A stretch of DNA of 64,000 nt, from NCBI GenBank assembly GCA_012295275.1, contig CM022672.1, positions 9,416,404 to 9,480,403 of the forward strand. Direction: 5' to 3'. How positions within the stretch are numbered: position 1 is the stretch's first letter; each line of letters starts with the position of its first letter. The notes beneath the pieces were generated by a model. The model was not told the origin of the DNA. It did not search any database and was given only the letters and a program-made list of their open reading frames with translations. Both the position numbers and the translations under genes were made by a program. The DNA comes from Chrysomallon squamiferum (Eukaryota > Mollusca > Gastropoda > Neomphalida > Peltospiridae). Positions 1 to 15,234 of the stretch are shown here, in pieces.

Positions 1-726
1 GCTCCTTAATAACTGATTAAATAAAATGCTCTTCTGGATTTTATCAATATAGTTAAGTTACCTTGTCACAGGTTTTATGCCAATTTTTCGGTATTTTTCT
101 ACCACCCGCATGTTCATAGTGACTGTTGTGTATACCCGGATGCAATGATCGAGATAAATAAATATTTCGGACTGAGAAAAAACAGTTTTGTGAAATAATA
201 TAATAAACTGAAGTTTGTGATTATTGGCCATAATTGTTACCAGATTCGTTACAAAATTTGGTGTTTAAATTTTAATCATCTAAAATCAGCACTGAATGTA
301 ACATCTGCGACGTAACCATCTACCTCTGTCTTTCTCTCTGTATCTGTATCTATTATCCATCTATCTGTCTGTCTGTATATATCTGTTTGCTTATCTGTCT
401 GAATCTGTCTATCCACTACCTACCTATTGTCTGTATGTCTGTCTCTTTCTGTCTGCATGTGTACCTGTCTGTCTGTCCATCTACCTTCTTATTGTTTGTC
501 TCTCTGTATATATATAAAACAGAAAGCAAAACAGACTAAAAAATCGATAACCAGACAGACAGACAGACAGACAGAGAAATATACACTTGCTGGGAGTAAG
601 CGGAGAGACAGACAAGCAAAAAGACAGGCAGATACATAGACATCAGTATAGTTATTTTTGTATGTACGTATTTTAGAATTCTGAATATTCACTGACTTAT
701 GTATGTGTGCACAGAGACAATATATG
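1..726. repeat. AT-rich DNA with opposed TCTG and GACA tracts
   Basis: The first 300 bases are unremarkable AT-rich sequence. From about 320 to 500 the plus strand is rich in TCTG/ATCT tetranucleotides; from about 545 to 640 it switches to GACA/GATA, the reverse complement. The two arms could pair imperfectly into a hairpin. Open frames here (427-639 plus, 489-692 minus) are products of the stop-free tetranucleotides. No gene is seen. Confidence 0.8.
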
Positions 727-850
727 AGAACGCATGGACACAGGAGGACAAAGTCGAGTCACGACCTTGCAAACTACGTCAGATGCCACTGACGAGACTA
801 GAACGCATGACACCCAGGACGACGATAATGGCTCGGCCATCAAGACAATC
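727..850 (-). mobile_element. tRNA-headed SINE copy, reverse orientation
   Basis: On the minus strand this reads as a tRNA-like head (A-box-like TGGCCGAG, B-box-like GTTCTAGTCTC) followed by a body containing GGTCGTGACTCGACTTTG and TCCTCCTG. The same body recurs in forward orientation at 38072-38180, with similar head-to-body order and clear but imperfect identity. Two diverged dispersed copies define a repeat family. The head resembles Ser/Leu-type tRNA, but box spacing is shorter than in a real tRNA, so this is not a functional tRNA gene. Exact ends and target-site duplications were not established. Confidence 0.72.
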
Positions 851-1350
851 CTAGACATGACATTTGTTTAGACTGTTGTTATATATGTATGTATGTATGT
901 ATGTACGTATGTATGCGTATACATTTATATGAGTTGTATGTGAACAAAGAACACACACATTTTTTTTAATGGTGAGTATATTCAGTCGAGAGGCTGTGTA
1001 TATATAATCGTTATTTATTGTACACTGTAAATTAAGAGTACAGTTATTGCTGTAAATTATGTCAGTGTTTGTCACTTAATGAGATCACCTGTGGATTATT
1101 ACTACCTTTCAGGTTAAACTGCTTTTTACTACTGTCAGGTAAGACAACGAATTGTTTAATTTAGATATTTGTAAATGTGTTGACAGCAAATCGCTATCAA
1201 GATAAAACTGACCTCATTTGTAATTCAGGTATCTCGTGGCTACATGAAACTAAAATATCTCAGCTGTAAAGCTGCATAAGTACAAAACGCCTTTCAGTGT
1301 ATGAAAGAGAAATATTTGTTTCTGTACTGAATGCAATTAGAGCAGTTGTA
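851..1350. repeat. Short (GTAT)n and AT-rich spacer
   Basis: A (GTAT)n microsatellite with variants lies at about 885-925. The rest is AT-rich sequence with no supported gene. It leads up to the TA dinucleotide that flanks the TIR element. Confidence 0.7.
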
Positions 1351-1753
1351 CTGTTGACCCTCGATTTCACGGACCTCGATATTTCGGATTTCGAAAAATC
1401 GAAATCTGATGTTTATCGCGATTTCCCCTTGAAACCTTACCTGTAGGTACTGTTAGGTTTTTCTGAGTCCCACCATACGATTATGGCAACCCTCTCTCAA
1501 TCCACTTTCCACCAAAGTAAGAATGCATTTTATCACTGCACCCATAACTATCCTAATTTTTCTAATGTACAGTTTTCTTTACATATACTGTATGGCATTT
1601 GCTTAGATTGTTTTTATGTCTGTTTATTGTTCTAACATTATTATATTACTGTATTATAGCTGCTATGTGTACTAAAGTTAAATGCTTAACTTTTGCATTT
1701 TCCGGACCGATGATCCTCTCCCCCAATTAGTCCGTGAAATTGAGGGTCAACAG
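1351..1753. mobile_element. Non-autonomous TIR DNA transposon (MITE), Tigger/pogo-like
   Basis: The element is 403 bp. It begins CTGTTGACCCTC and ends with the inverted copy GAGGGTCAACAG; the inverted termini match at 23 of 24 positions (1351-1374 against 1730-1753). A TA dinucleotide flanks each end (1349-1350 and 1754-1755), as expected of a TA target-site duplication. There is no ORF inside, so it would depend on a transposase in trans. A further 7-bp inverted repeat sits near the left end (GATTTCG at 1387-1393, CGAAATC at 1400-1406). TA insertion and a GTTGACCCT-type terminus recall Tigger/pogo elements (from memory, not searched). Near-identical ends suggest moderate age. Confidence 0.85.
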
Positions 1754-2825
1754 TATATGAAAATGTAATCTAACTTGAGAGAACAACTTTCTACCATTAA
1801 CCAATTAAGAGAGATACGAGATCAGTATAACCCTCTAAAACAAATAACAAAAAGAATAAACAAAAATAATTTGTTGTTGTTGTTGTTGTTGTTCTTCTTC
1901 TTCTAGACCAATCATTTATAATGATCTCTTCACACTTCAGTGAATGTTATTAATTCAGCCAGAGAGTCGGTTAATCTGTCAGTCTATCTGTTCAACGTAT
2001 TCAGTTATTTCTAACAAATTAACAATGTCAAGAAGACAGCAGATTTCCACGTAGTTTTATAAACCGTTTGTTCAGAAACCATAGTAACAAATAGCATTTT
2101 AATTTCCCAGTTTACACTAACTGTCAGTTTCGGTAAATGAACATACAGAACAAGAATGAGAAATCAGTGTTAGAAAAATACGTATCTGATGAAACTATTC
2201 ATGCATGAACCTGTAACAAATATAATTAAACAATCAAACAAACAAATAAATAACAATAGCAGTAGTAATATTAATAATAATAATAATAGTAGTAGTAGTA
2301 GTTATACCAGTTATATATTTAAATGTAGACGACAAAAGTGTGGGCAAAAATAGATTATATTTTTATTTTGAAAACAGAAAAATTCGTTCCTATACATTAT
2401 ATAAAAGAGTAATAGTTACTAGAAGATAGTTTTATCAAATACCTTTCGTTTTTCAGTTACGTCTTTCTACCCAACTTCGACGTAATTCGTTGTCATCTTG
2501 GACTACATAATTATTTACATCCCTTGAAAAACAATTATTTAAAAAATGGCTGACGAAACGATCATACGTTTGGCTGAACTCAAGAAAAGGGAAATTTATT
2601 TCAGCTGGAAGGTTAAAAGTAGCCTTTACTTTCGTTTTACTACCTCATTATTCTCGTTATAAAAGCGATTCAACAATTCGCAGAGAAAAAAAGAAAAAGA
2701 AAATCCTAATGGAAACTGTTTACGCCAATATTTAAAGTGCATGCTTACCGACATAATAATGAAAATATTAATAAGAAAAACAAGTTTATAATAAATCAGA
2801 GTGGGCATTAAAAGATTTCTGAAAT
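1754..2825. other. AT-rich spacer with short triplet microsatellites
   Basis: Contains (TTG)n then (TTC)n at 1871-1903 and an (AAT)n/(AGT)n tract at about 2269-2302. The remainder is unique-looking AT-rich sequence. No gene is supported; the short minus-strand frame at 2626-2841 has no coding character I can recognise. Confidence 0.7.
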
Positions 2826-3170
2826 AGTGATTAGGACCCACGTGGTCATTAAACTCTCGATATTAAATTACCCTCGTTCTCAGTCAGACGTCTCCGCATG
2901 GTTTCGAAATCTTCAGTCTGACCTCACAGTGACCCTCGCAGACACTACGGCACGGATAACTACATGCAGCATTTCGTTCATATCTCAAATACGTCAAAAC
3001 ATCGTCGGCCATTAATTTGCACGCGCAAACAACGAGTTAACTGCCCTTGACGATGGCGCGTTTTTCTCGAAAACACCGTGCGGTCTTTGACGACGACAAA
3101 CAACATTTGCCGCAACACGAATTCTTCTCGTGCTGTATTTGTTATTCGTTCAAATGATTAATATCATTAT
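2826..3170. promoter_or_regulatory. CpG-richer unique island, possible promoter or conserved element
   Basis: This segment has visibly more CG dinucleotides and mixed composition than its surroundings and carries no microsatellite. It contains an E-box palindrome CCACGTGG at 2838-2845 and a GATGGCGC stretch near 3052. On the minus strand the upper half lies upstream of an ATG at 3012. It could be a promoter, a first exon or a conserved non-coding element; the sequence alone does not decide. Confidence 0.35.
2884..3012 (-). CDS. Possible 42-codon Cys-patterned small ORF or first exon
   Basis: From an ATG at 3012 the minus strand encodes 42 residues beginning MADDVLTYLRYERN and ending at a TGA at 2884-2886. 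Five cysteines occur, four of them evenly spaced as C-x3-C-x3-C-x3-C (residues 17, 21, 25 and 29), the fifth at 39. An alternative reading is a first exon that stops at a GAG|GTCAGA donor-like site after residue 30. The frame sits in the CpG-richer island, which would suit a first exon. I do not recognise the protein. The even Cys spacing could equally reflect an accidental 12-nt periodicity in the DNA. Confidence 0.2.
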   Translation of the reverse strand: MADDVLTYLRYERNAACSYPCRSVCEGHCEVRLKISKPCGDV

Positions 3171-3171
3171 T

Positions 3172-3179
<8 letters not shown>

Positions 3180-3240
<61 letters not shown>
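3180..3240. repeat. (CT)n microsatellite
   Basis: Uninterrupted CT dinucleotide repeat of about 60 bp. Confidence 0.98.
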
Positions 3241-6479
<3,239 letters not shown>

Positions 6480-6950
6480 GATGGTGCTAGTACTAGCAGC
6501 CTCAGAAGTGCTATTTTTAGAACAGTGGTAATAATAGTAGTGGTAGTGGTAGTCGAAGTAGTAACTTTTGTAATATCATTGGCGATAGTATAGTGGTAGT
6601 CGTAGTAGCAGCTGTATTAGTAATAGTTGCAGTGATAGTAAAAATAGTAGTAGTATCTGTAGTGGTGGTACTGGTAGCAATAAGACGACAGTTAAAAAAA
6701 GAAAACCAAGGAGAAAGGAGAAGCTGGGAGAAAAAAAATAACGAAAAAATAAAATAAAAACGAATTGAAAAAAGAGAAAATAGCACATGAAAAATAAAAT
6801 AGAAGAAAAAGTAGAAGAAAAAGAAGAAGAAGAAGAAGAAGAAGAAGAAGAAGAAGAAGAAGAAGATGAAGAAGAAAGAAGAAAAGGAAAAGAAGAAGGG
6901 GAACAAGATAATGAAGAGAAGAACAAAAACTGTGAAATAAAATAAAGTTC
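6480..6950. repeat. Degenerate (GTA)/(GTG) tract followed by purine-only block
   Basis: Positions 6480-6690 are interrupted GTA/GTG/ATA triplets. Positions about 6690-6950 are almost wholly purine on the plus strand, including (GAA)n at 6821-6866. The minus-strand frames of 92-129 codons here encode only Phe, Ser or Leu runs and are not genes. Such purine strands can adopt triplex (H-DNA) structure. Confidence 0.9.
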
Positions 6951-7076
6951 AGTTGTTTGGTTTCTAGCATCAGCGGAAAATGATTGCTAAGACAGATTGG
7001 GATATTTTAATTTTAAAACGAAATGAAGAAAAACTTCCAACAACAAAGTAAACGCTCTACGATACAAAATTACAAA

Positions 7077-7108
<32 letters not shown>

Positions 7109-8319
7109 CAATATAAAATAAAATAACTGTCTTGTGACTTGTTGAGAAAACTCTCAAGGAAATCCTTTTTGTAGATTGCATTTAACGATTACCATTTGTC
7201 ACTTTACGTGTAATTTTATTTACAATACCATGGTTTTATTACACCAGATACTGAAACATAATGTACAACATTAATTTTATATAGCATTATTTTCATCTTC
7301 TACCTATTTACTTATTTATTGCTTTGTACCCAGACATCATTAGTAGGTGTAAGGTCTGAATATTAACTCGACAGTCAATCACTATTTCCGATATGGAATA
7401 AAAATGACTGAAATTAATTGCTGTTGATGTCAGTAGTTTTACCTAAGGGATCGTTTTAACCTTGTCCTTAATCTGTAATGAACACTTCGCACAAATTAAG
7501 TTCTCGAGAGGGTAAGGTATATATACAGTTTAAATAACTACTGAGAGACAGAAAGATATAGAGATAGGATTGAAAAACAAATAAAAATGGGGCAATTATA
7601 TAATACTTTCCTTCTTTTTCTTCTTTTTCTCTTAGCTGTATGAGAATTTTCAGATTAACCTTTAGAAAATATTAAAAGCTCTGTGAAAGAATGTTTGTTT
7701 TACCTTTTTGCTTTAAGCAGATCAGACTTTTTGTACTTCAGTGTATTGAAGAAATGGTTAATAAAGATGTGGAGAAAATGGTAGCTAGGCTACCGCTTTA
7801 TCAAACTTTTATGCTATGATACAAAATACTCTCAGTATTTTTCAGAACAGAGTTCTGTGTTGTGGACGGCAAAGCCGACATGGAAATCAAGAAGTTGAAT
7901 GTTATTATTTCTAAAATGTCTTTTGTGAATGCTTTTTGTTTTTGTTGACAAATGCTAAAAGCAAAGAACATCAGAGATGACATTTGTATACGCAGTTATT
8001 AGTTCAGAATAGAAACAGATTAATTTAGAAAAATATTTTAAGTGCATTTTAATCTACGTTCTAAGAAGTTTACCTGTCCTATTTTTTTTTTTTTTTTTTT
8101 TAATATGTTGTTTTTTTGTTTTTTTCAGATGTTGTAATACTTATCAAATGGTTTAAACTATTGCAAAATACACAGTTGTAAGGAACTGTACATATGACTA
8201 AACCCCTGTACAGAATTAGAGAAAATTTCCGTTTCCTCCACCCGATGGACTGCTTTCTTTTATCAACAAGTTATCTTTTATGTTCACCTACCCACAGACA
8301 GTAAAAAAACCTACTGTTT
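6951..8319. other. AT-rich spacer with (AAAT)n and poly-T
   Basis: Contains (AAAT)n at 7074-7106 and a poly-T run at about 8083-8101. No gene is supported. Confidence 0.7.
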
Positions 8320-8570
8320 TTGATAAAGGAAACGTGGATCACGGTTGACGTACTTAGGATGGTTGATCGTAGGGTACATCGCACTTCAGTCCTGCACTTT
8401 AACCTCGAATTCACTAACAGCTTTTCTCCTCAAACACAATCAGTGCAACTGACAGGCTTTCGTAACAAAAACATTTCATTACCTCCAGACTCTGACGTCA
8501 TTAAGCCACAGCTGTTGTTCACGATATTCTCGGGTTTGTGGCTCGTTAGAAACGGTTAATTATTATTAAT
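8320..8570. promoter_or_regulatory. Unique mixed-composition segment with a full CRE palindrome
   Basis: The palindrome TGACGTCA lies at 8493-8500, the canonical CREB/ATF site, within about 250 bp of repeat-free sequence. A 79-codon plus frame (8320-8559) spans it but is not recognised as protein. The segment is at best a candidate regulatory element. Confidence 0.25.
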
Positions 8571-8988
8571 TATGTAGAGAATATTGGTTTTGAATGGTGG
8601 TTACACAGATATGAATCAGTAATTAATTTTATTATCATTTTTAAAACTTTAGATCAGTTCCCGATCCGGTCTGGAAGAACTCAGTCTCTCGGAATTATTA
8701 CACTGATTGTTAGGTTCGTGGTTCAGTTCCTGTAAAAGATATAAAAATTAGTGAGAACGTGTGTTTAATTTAGTAACAGGGAAGGAAAATTAGGTAATTA
8801 GTCTTAAGGCGTTAATGAAGATGTTATACTTGGCAGTTATTATTTCCTTCTTCTTTGTGTATATTTTTGTTCAGTTATATTTCACTGTCATTATAGTTAC
8901 TATTAATGTCATCACTATAATTATTAATATTAATAGTGTTACTACTATCATTATTTTTCTTTTTATTCTTCTTTTCTTCTTCTTCTTC

Positions 8989-9032
<44 letters not shown>

Positions 9033-9834
9033 GCTATCGCAATCATTTTAACGTTAGAGTAACGTACATAATTAAAAGTGATGTGATATCATGTAATGTA
9101 TGCGATACTTTATGCTATTTAGAACTACATTTCAAATGAATACTGTTCCATCTAATAAAAAAAAAATTGATTTAAATCAGTCTTCAGTCTTATTTTTAAG
9201 TTTTAAGAATGAAATGCAGTTCACAACTGATGAAATTCTGGTAACGTATACATGGAATCATGCCAAGTATGAAACCAGTTATAACAATAAAATTTAAAAC
9301 TGAAAGAAAAAGTGAATTAGTTAGAAAGATTCGTGATATTCATACAAAAAGCTATCTCTTTGAAGACCGGTGAATGCCTTAATCTTTTTATCCTTGATAT
9401 TAATCTTTAATAGCACTACATCCAGAACGGTTTAATTAAAACTGACAACTTATCTGTATTAAGACGAGAATCTTACAAGGAAATTAAATTCTCCCATGTA
9501 TTACATAATGCAGTTAAACGTAATGGGTTGCAATGCAATAATATTTGACTTGCATGTGTTAACAGAAAAAGAAAAATCCTGAGTCTAAATTTTATTTTCC
9601 TCTTAAAGGAATCGGTGGCTGGGCAGTAATAAAGTTATCTTCTGATGAGATAATTTATTTTAGTGTTGTAAGATATTCTAGAAGGTTTCTAAAGTGCCCT
9701 GTTTTACCAAATTATTGTTAATAGATAAGGCTGTAAACACGAATTTTATCTTGTTTCTTTTATTACAACTGTCAAGTGTTTTAAGTATTCATTTTGAGGA
9801 TACTGAATGTTGGCAATCCTCTTTAGTTAGAAAT
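8571..9834. repeat. AT-rich DNA with (TTC)n(TTA)n array
   Basis: A compound array of TTC then TTA triplets occupies about 8972-9032. The flanks are AT-rich, with no gene supported. The 65-codon frame at 9100-9297 has no recognisable features. Confidence 0.8.
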
Positions 9835-9874
9835 TAGAGAGAGAGAGAGACAGACAGAGATACAGAGAGAGAAA

Positions 9875-9922
<48 letters not shown>

Positions 9923-9963
9923 ATATCAGATATACATACACATATATAGATAGATAGATAGAC

Positions 9964-10055
<92 letters not shown>

Positions 10056-10270
10056 TACTGGCTATATATATGGCCAGACAGACAGAGAGAAAGACATATA
10101 AACAGAGACACAGAAAGTCAGACAGCCAGACAAAGAGAAAGTAAGTTAGACATGCAGAGAGACATATAGTCGGAGGTAGATATATAGATAGGTAGATTGG
10201 TAGTTATGTATATAGGCATAGGTAGGTAGCTAGGCAGATAAAAAGAAAGACAGTCAGACAGTCAGACAAG
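9835..10270. repeat. Compound (GA)n-(GATA)n-(GACA) block
   Basis: (GA)n at 9835-9921, (TAGA)n at 9947-10054, then interspersed GACAGA/GGTA tetramers to about 10270. Graded decay away from the pure (TAGA)n core suggests that core is the currently expanding part. Confidence 0.95.
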
Positions 10271-11282
<1,012 letters not shown>

Positions 11283-11379
11283 CATCAGTGTTTTCTGTAG
11301 ATTAAATGAAGTCTAGTTTGCTTTTAACTGTCAATAACGAGAACATGGTTGTTTCCTGTTGACCAAAAAGAAGTCTGTT

Positions 11380-11640
11380 ACACTTTTAACTGTGAACAAA
11401 TGCGGCACGTTGAAGCTGAATAGATAGGCCGGTCACGCAAACAATCAGACACGGCAAATTGGCCCGGATTACGTCTTCACGTTTTGACTGTCACATGCAA
11501 TTTATTTATGAGAAGTACAAATCTCTCGGCTCACAGCTGTCGGAGTCAGGCTGGCTGTCGACTCACTGTGTCGTTGTTGCCACAGTTGCGACAGTCGCAG
11601 CTTGCAGGCATGTCTCCTAAAAAAAATACAGCACTTGGAC
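11380..11640. other. Unique mixed-composition segment
   Basis: About 260 bp with little simple repeat and more CG than the flanks, running from TGCGGCACG to the Cys/Gln-coded stretch near 11600. The 68-codon plus frame (11484-11690) is not recognised. It could be a conserved non-coding element; nothing more can be said. Confidence 0.25.
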
Positions 11641-11693
11641 GTGAAGAAAATAGGAAAAAACAACAACCAAAAAATATAACAACCTGCTAAAAC

Positions 11694-11998
11694 AAATCGA
11701 TTGAATAAAGCAGAGTATACCGTTGTTATGCACCTTAAAATATATCAGTTACAGATAATTAAAGTTTGAAAGTATGTCGCGTTCAACAAATATCGTAGAT
11801 GGACACTAAGAAAGAAAAAAGAAAATACTTCTGAAATAAACTGGTTGGATAAAGTAGTGTATACTGTTGTGAAGCACCTTAATACATGTCAGTACAGGCA
11901 GCAGAGCCTGAAGGCACATTGCGTTCAAAGAATACTGTACTTTAGCTCTAAGGAAAAAAACAAGACTTATTGTGCATCTTAATATTTGTTAATATAGT
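11694..11998. repeat. Tandem 144-bp duplication with partial third copy
   Basis: Unit 1 starts at TTGAATAAAG (11701) and unit 2 at TTGGATAAAG (11845). Both carry GTATA(C/T)NGTTGT, then GCACCTTAA and later GCGTTCAA in the same order. A shortened third copy follows (TTGTGCATCTTAAT near 11969). The copies have diverged appreciably, so the duplication is old. Confidence 0.75.
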
Positions 11999-13329
11999 TC
12001 AAGTGAACAGGAATGGATAGTTTTTTATTTTTGTTCGCTTGATTTTCTTTTCTTTTTATTTCTTTTCTATTTTATTCGTGTGCATATTTTGTCTAGAAAT
12101 CATGTTTAACATATTCATACATACATACATACATTCATACATACATACTTATACACGTATGTTTGTTTGCGATATTAACTGTCCGTAGATCAGTACGTTC
12201 GAGTATCTGTCCTTGAAACCTTCTATTCATCTTCCCATTACAGAAGTTATCTCGACACATATAAACAGACAGACAGATAATACGTAAATAAACATATTTT
12301 ATCAGTTAAGCTACAGAAATGTTTAAGATATGTTTTACTAGATTACATCGTGAAGTTTTACATTACACTTTCGTGTTTTCAAAACATTTTCACGATAACA
12401 CTACGCCTGTTTTCAATTCTGGCAGTGTTCAAACAGTTATATATTTATCAGATTATCTTCAGCATTCTGTAAAAGGTATAAAGCAAAGGTTAGAAAAATA
12501 TGAAACGAATAATATCCACGAGTGCATACGTTCGGACGCATAAATGAAAAAGAACAAATCCAATCCCAGTGGCTGTACTGATTACGTAGAGAAAGTTTGC
12601 CTAAGTAGAAGTGAATGTAATTAGCGGGTTTTAATAAAATTTACATCATCTGCAAATGTCATAATGCCAAGTGTCTTGCGAAATTTTCTTCACATGCTGT
12701 ATTAATACATTAGAGATCGCCTTGAGGCTCATTTTCTTTTTTTTTTTTAAGGGAAAGATTTAATTTAATATACGTATTTTTCCAAATGTTATTTTGAAAA
12801 AAAATAAAGACGAAAATCTGAAGCAATCTTTTTTTTTTTTAAATATAAATCAAATAGATTATATTTCTATCTCTCTCTCTTGCGTCTCTGTCTCTGTCTC
12901 TCTTTTTCTCTCTCTCTCTTTCTCTCTCACTCTCTGTCTCTCACTCTCTCTCTCACCGCTCATGTCTTTATTTTTCTTTCATTCTTTCTTTTTTTGTCTG
13001 TATTCTTCTTTTTTATTTTTATTTTTTTATTTTTTTATTTTTATTTTTATTTTTTTTTTTTTGTTTTTTGTACATCCTTTCCAAACCGGAGTGAACCTCA
13101 CATTATAACGGATACCTATTTTTTTAATGTGTTGTACAAATCGACAAATTAAATTAAACCCACAAACTAACATAAATACTACACCATTCCTTCTACTCCA
13201 GTGCCTCATACTTAGCTACACTGAGAAAAGTAAACCACGCAGAAGTAAAAAAAATATTTTATTAACGTAATTTGGATGCAGTTTCATGGTTAAGAAGAAG
13301 GCTTATTATGCATCATAAACGAATTCGAC
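11999..13329. repeat. AT-rich DNA with (ACAT)n and pyrimidine tracts
   Basis: Contains (ATAC)n at about 12116-12150, a CT/TCTG pyrimidine tract at 12860-12960 and T-rich sequence to 13070. A 74-codon plus frame at 12319-12543 starts with a true ATG and has a balanced residue mix (MFKICFTRLHREVLHYTFVF...), but I recognise nothing in it and see no supporting splice signals. Confidence 0.65.
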
Positions 13330-14110
13330 CCTTCTCGAATGTATTTACTAAGCTATTTTTGCATCTACCTTTTGAACCATCGGTCTACAAAAGTCAAGGA
13401 TAAGGCTTTCGGTTCATGTTATTATTAGTCATAAGAGTAGTCCCCACAGAGGAGCGATATCTGATTTCATATCTTTAATCACTATTATATAAGGAACCCA
13501 AAGACGAAACTCAGAGAGCTAATATTAATATTGGTTTACGTGTCGCTAAACACTCGTTCTTTGTTCATTAGTGCAGCAATGCATTTATTTAAATGAACCC
13601 TTGTGACGGTCTTAACAGAGATATTTTATTATCCCAATTAAATGCACTGCTAAGCGTAGCAGAGACTGATTCTTAATCTGCAGTTGTGTAGCTATCTTCT
13701 GTGGACCCACACAGACGCTTTTTCAATTCTCTCTCTCGCCGAAAAGACTCGACTTGGTTATTCCAAGAGCTCATCTCTGGTGTGAGTGGTTCATGTAAAG
13801 GATAACCGTCGTTCGTTTAAATAAATAATAAACAATGTATTCCGTAAGAATGGTGCATTTGAAGTATGGCTAATGAAAATCATTGATCCGTTTCGAATCT
13901 TCAGTGAAGAGTAAACGCCTGTATTGACTATCCTCGACGAATCAGTGACTTCTGAGTTAATGATGTGACATTACACAAATCAAAAGCGATGACTGATCTC
14001 TCACAGCTGGCCTGTTGCGTGTTATAAATATGTGGTTTTATCTCTGATTAATTAATCAGCATCGGGATCCATGATAAAGTATCGATCAACAGAATCGAGT
14101 CTGTAAACTT
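13330..14110. promoter_or_regulatory. 780-bp repeat-free island with homeodomain-type palindrome
   Basis: This is one of the longer stretches with no microsatellite. It includes CTGATTAATTAATCAG, a perfect 16-bp palindrome at 14044-14059 that embeds back-to-back ATTA cores like those bound by homeodomain dimers. No open frame is convincing on either strand. The absence of simple repeats in so repeat-rich a locus suggests possible constraint, but that is inference. Confidence 0.3.
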
Positions 14111-14151
14111 TTTTTTGTGTGTGGAGAAGTCAAACCTATGGCGCCACTTTA

Positions 14152-14450
14152 TTTATTTGATTTCATTTTATTTTATTTTATTTTATTTTATTTTTTATTT
14201 TATTTTTTATTATTATTTTATTTTATTTTATTTCATTTTATTTTTATTTTTTATTTTATTATTATTTTATTTTATTTTGTTTTTATTTATTTTTAATGTT
14301 TGTTTTACTTGTTTATTTATTTATTTTGTTTTTTTATTTACTTATTTGTTTGTGTGTTTGTTTGTTTGTTTATTTACTTATTTTTTTATTTACTTATGTA
14401 TCTATTTTTTATTATTGCTTTTTTATAACAGTAATAATAATAATTATTAA
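14152..14450. repeat. (ATTTT)n and (TTTA)/(TTTG) array
   Basis: Imperfect ATTTT pentamers to about 14300 pass into TTTA/TTTG tetramers to about 14410. The 111-codon frame here is a Phe/Leu/Tyr artefact. Confidence 0.95.
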
Positions 14451-14505
14451 GAACATGCACATGATGATTATAATGTTAATGTTAAGAAATAGTTGGCATA
14501 GCAGA

Positions 14506-15070
14506 GGATTAATTAGTATTTTAGATTGGTTAGTATGTTAAATGATTAATGTGTTAAATAATTAAATAGTATATCAAACGATGGGTTAGAATGCTGGATG
14601 ATTAGTTCGTACGCTAGATAATGTATGTTAATTTATTAGTATGTTAAAACATAAGTTATTATGCTAGGATGTTAGTACGTTAGAATATTAGCATGCTATA
14701 TTATTAGTTACTATATAAAAGATATTAGTATGTTAGAGCATTAGTTAGTATGTTAGATATTAGTATGCTAGAGAATTAGCTGTAATGCTTGTTAGTATGT
14801 TAGAGTATTAGTATGTCAGTGTTAGTGTGTTAGAGTTTTACTCTGTTAGATTGTTAGTATGATACAGTATTAGTTAATACGTTAGAGTATTAACATGCTA
14901 GAGGATTAATTAGTAATGCACATGATTAGTTATTAGTATGGCAGAATATGAGTTAGTATGTTAGAGGATTTCATAATATGTTAGATTAGTTAGCTTGATA
15001 AATTACCTGGTATGTTATAAGATTTGTTAGTATGTTATGAAGTTTGTTGGTATGTTAGAGAATGTGTTAT
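14506..15070. repeat. Degenerate TTAGTATGTTAGA minisatellite
   Basis: The phrase TTAGTATGTTAGA and close variants recur more than 20 times over about 560 bp, with irregular spacing of roughly 15-25 bp. No copy is identical to its neighbours for long, so the array is old. Confidence 0.85.
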
Positions 15071-15234
15071 AGAGAAGAGAATGTTTAAGTGTTACACAAT
15101 TACAAGTTAAGTGTTTGGAATCTGTTTCCGGGACACGCACCACCTACCTAACGGCTGGGACATAAACTATATTTACATAAACTGTAGACTTATTTTTATT
15201 CCGACAAAATAAAAAATTCAATATGTAATTGGAT

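Noticed and set aside
1080-1095. TGAGATCA, the bantam-type seed
   Set aside because: Only the seed matches; no hairpin and no further similarity.
6517-6970. Three overlapping minus frames of 92-129 codons
   Set aside because: Poly-Phe, poly-Ser and poly-Leu translations of one (GAA)n-rich purine tract; all three frames are open because of composition.
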